Shown in pieces: positions 4,872 through 5,162 of a stretch of 5,162 nt of DNA. The translations under genes and the position numbers were made by a program. The notes beneath the pieces were generated by a model. The model had not been told where the DNA came from, ran no database searches, and saw only the letters and a list, made by a program, of their open reading frames with translations. Numbering within the stretch: position 1 is the stretch's first letter; each line of letters opens with the position of its first letter. The stretch is from contig JBBDIE010000070.1 of NCBI GenBank assembly GCA_040880545.1, positions 1 to 5,162 on the forward strand, given 5' to 3'. Source of the DNA: M55B112 sp040880545 (lineage in GTDB: Bacteria > Bacteroidota > Bacteroidia > Bacteroidales > GCA-2748055).

Positions 4872-5162
4872 TCAGGTGGTGGCAGGTTTTAGCACATAAG
4901 TCAATGTATTCACAAAATCAAAGAATTCATCTACTTTCTGCTGCGACCATGACCTTCCTGTTTCTGTAAGAGTATAATACTTCCTGACACGTTTACCGAT
5001 GTATTCCACTTCGATTTGTATGTGTCCGTCGGCATCCAGTTTATGCAAAACCGGGTAGAGTGCACCGAATGTAAGTTTGATTTTTCCGGTGGATAGCTCT
5101 TCCACCTTCTTTGTAATCTCATAACCATACATTCGTCCGTTGTCGGCCAACAACTTCAGAAC
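4872..5162 (-). CDS. PadR-family transcriptional regulator (5' end outside window)
   Basis: A winged-helix repressor; 96 residues plus the stop are visible and the frame is open to the window edge. It reads VLKLLADNGRMYGYEITKKVEEL, the usual PadR second and third helices. Next comes the recognition helix region LTFGALYPVLHKLDADGHI and the wing EYIGKRVRKYYTLTETG, then a short C-terminal dimerisation helix (WSQQKVDEFFDFVNTLTYV). An internal TTG at 5153 is not the start; about 10-20 N-terminal residues should lie beyond position 5162. The total would be near 110 residues, the short PadR subfamily that lacks a long C-terminal coiled coil. It ends one base before the membrane-protein ATG, so the two are one operon and probably co-translated. 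In such pairs the PadR protein commonly represses its own operon; the inducer cannot be told from the sequence. The promoter and operator would be to the right, outside the window. Confidence 0.92.
   Translation of the reverse strand, partial: VLKLLADNGRMYGYEITKKVEELSTGKIKLTFGALYPVLHKLDADGHIQIEVEYIGKRVRKYYTLTETGRSWSQQKVDEFFDFVNTLTYVLKPATT

Overview
The window looks like chromosomal DNA from a member of the Bacteroidota, probably an environmental Bacteroidales or Marinilabiliales-type organism; the order is inference. The clues are a type IX secretion C-terminal domain of the CHU_C / gliding-motility-associated class, membrane segments carrying the GldL-like K-x-M-H-W-P-G-A motif, a PadR/HAAS-type regulator pair, a small exported DUF2147 protein, a TAnnTTTG-type promoter element, and mostly weak Shine-Dalgarno (SD) sites.

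Layout from left to right: (1) Positions 1-131, minus strand: the first 43 codons of an exported protein whose N-terminus matches the VPS10/sortilin-like BNR-repeat family. (2) 307-1140, minus: a secreted PKD-domain protein of 277 residues ending in a CHU_C domain. (3) 1141-1311: a divergent intergenic region with an inverted repeat at 1223-1247 and, over the thyA start, a 13-bp hairpin that contains both the SD and the ATG. (4) 1312-3131, plus: thyA (thymidylate synthase), folA (dihydrofolate reductase) and an exported DUF2147 protein, closed by a strong intrinsic terminator at 3187-3217. (5) 3132-3643: 512 bases without a gene but rich in structure, with a small hairpin, the terminator, a 62-bp inverted repeat, another hairpin and a second terminator at 3537-3565. 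(6) 3644-5162, minus: a PadR-family repressor (5' end outside the window) and, one base after its stop, a 408-residue membrane protein with an N-terminal HAAS-like domain, two GldL-like membrane hairpins and a GldM-like C-terminal part.

How the genes work together: ThyA makes dTMP and releases dihydrofolate, which FolA reduces back to tetrahydrofolate, so the pair closes the thymidylate folate cycle. The PadR and HAAS-like genes look like a co-translated cytoplasmic regulator and membrane partner. The two left-hand genes encode exported proteins with no evident link to folate.

The observations most worth following are the hairpin enclosing the thyA ribosome binding site and start codon, and the HAAS plus GldL-like (two copies) plus GldM-like architecture of the 408-residue protein. 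Nothing in the window looks like a phage, insertion sequence, CRISPR array, tRNA or rRNA.
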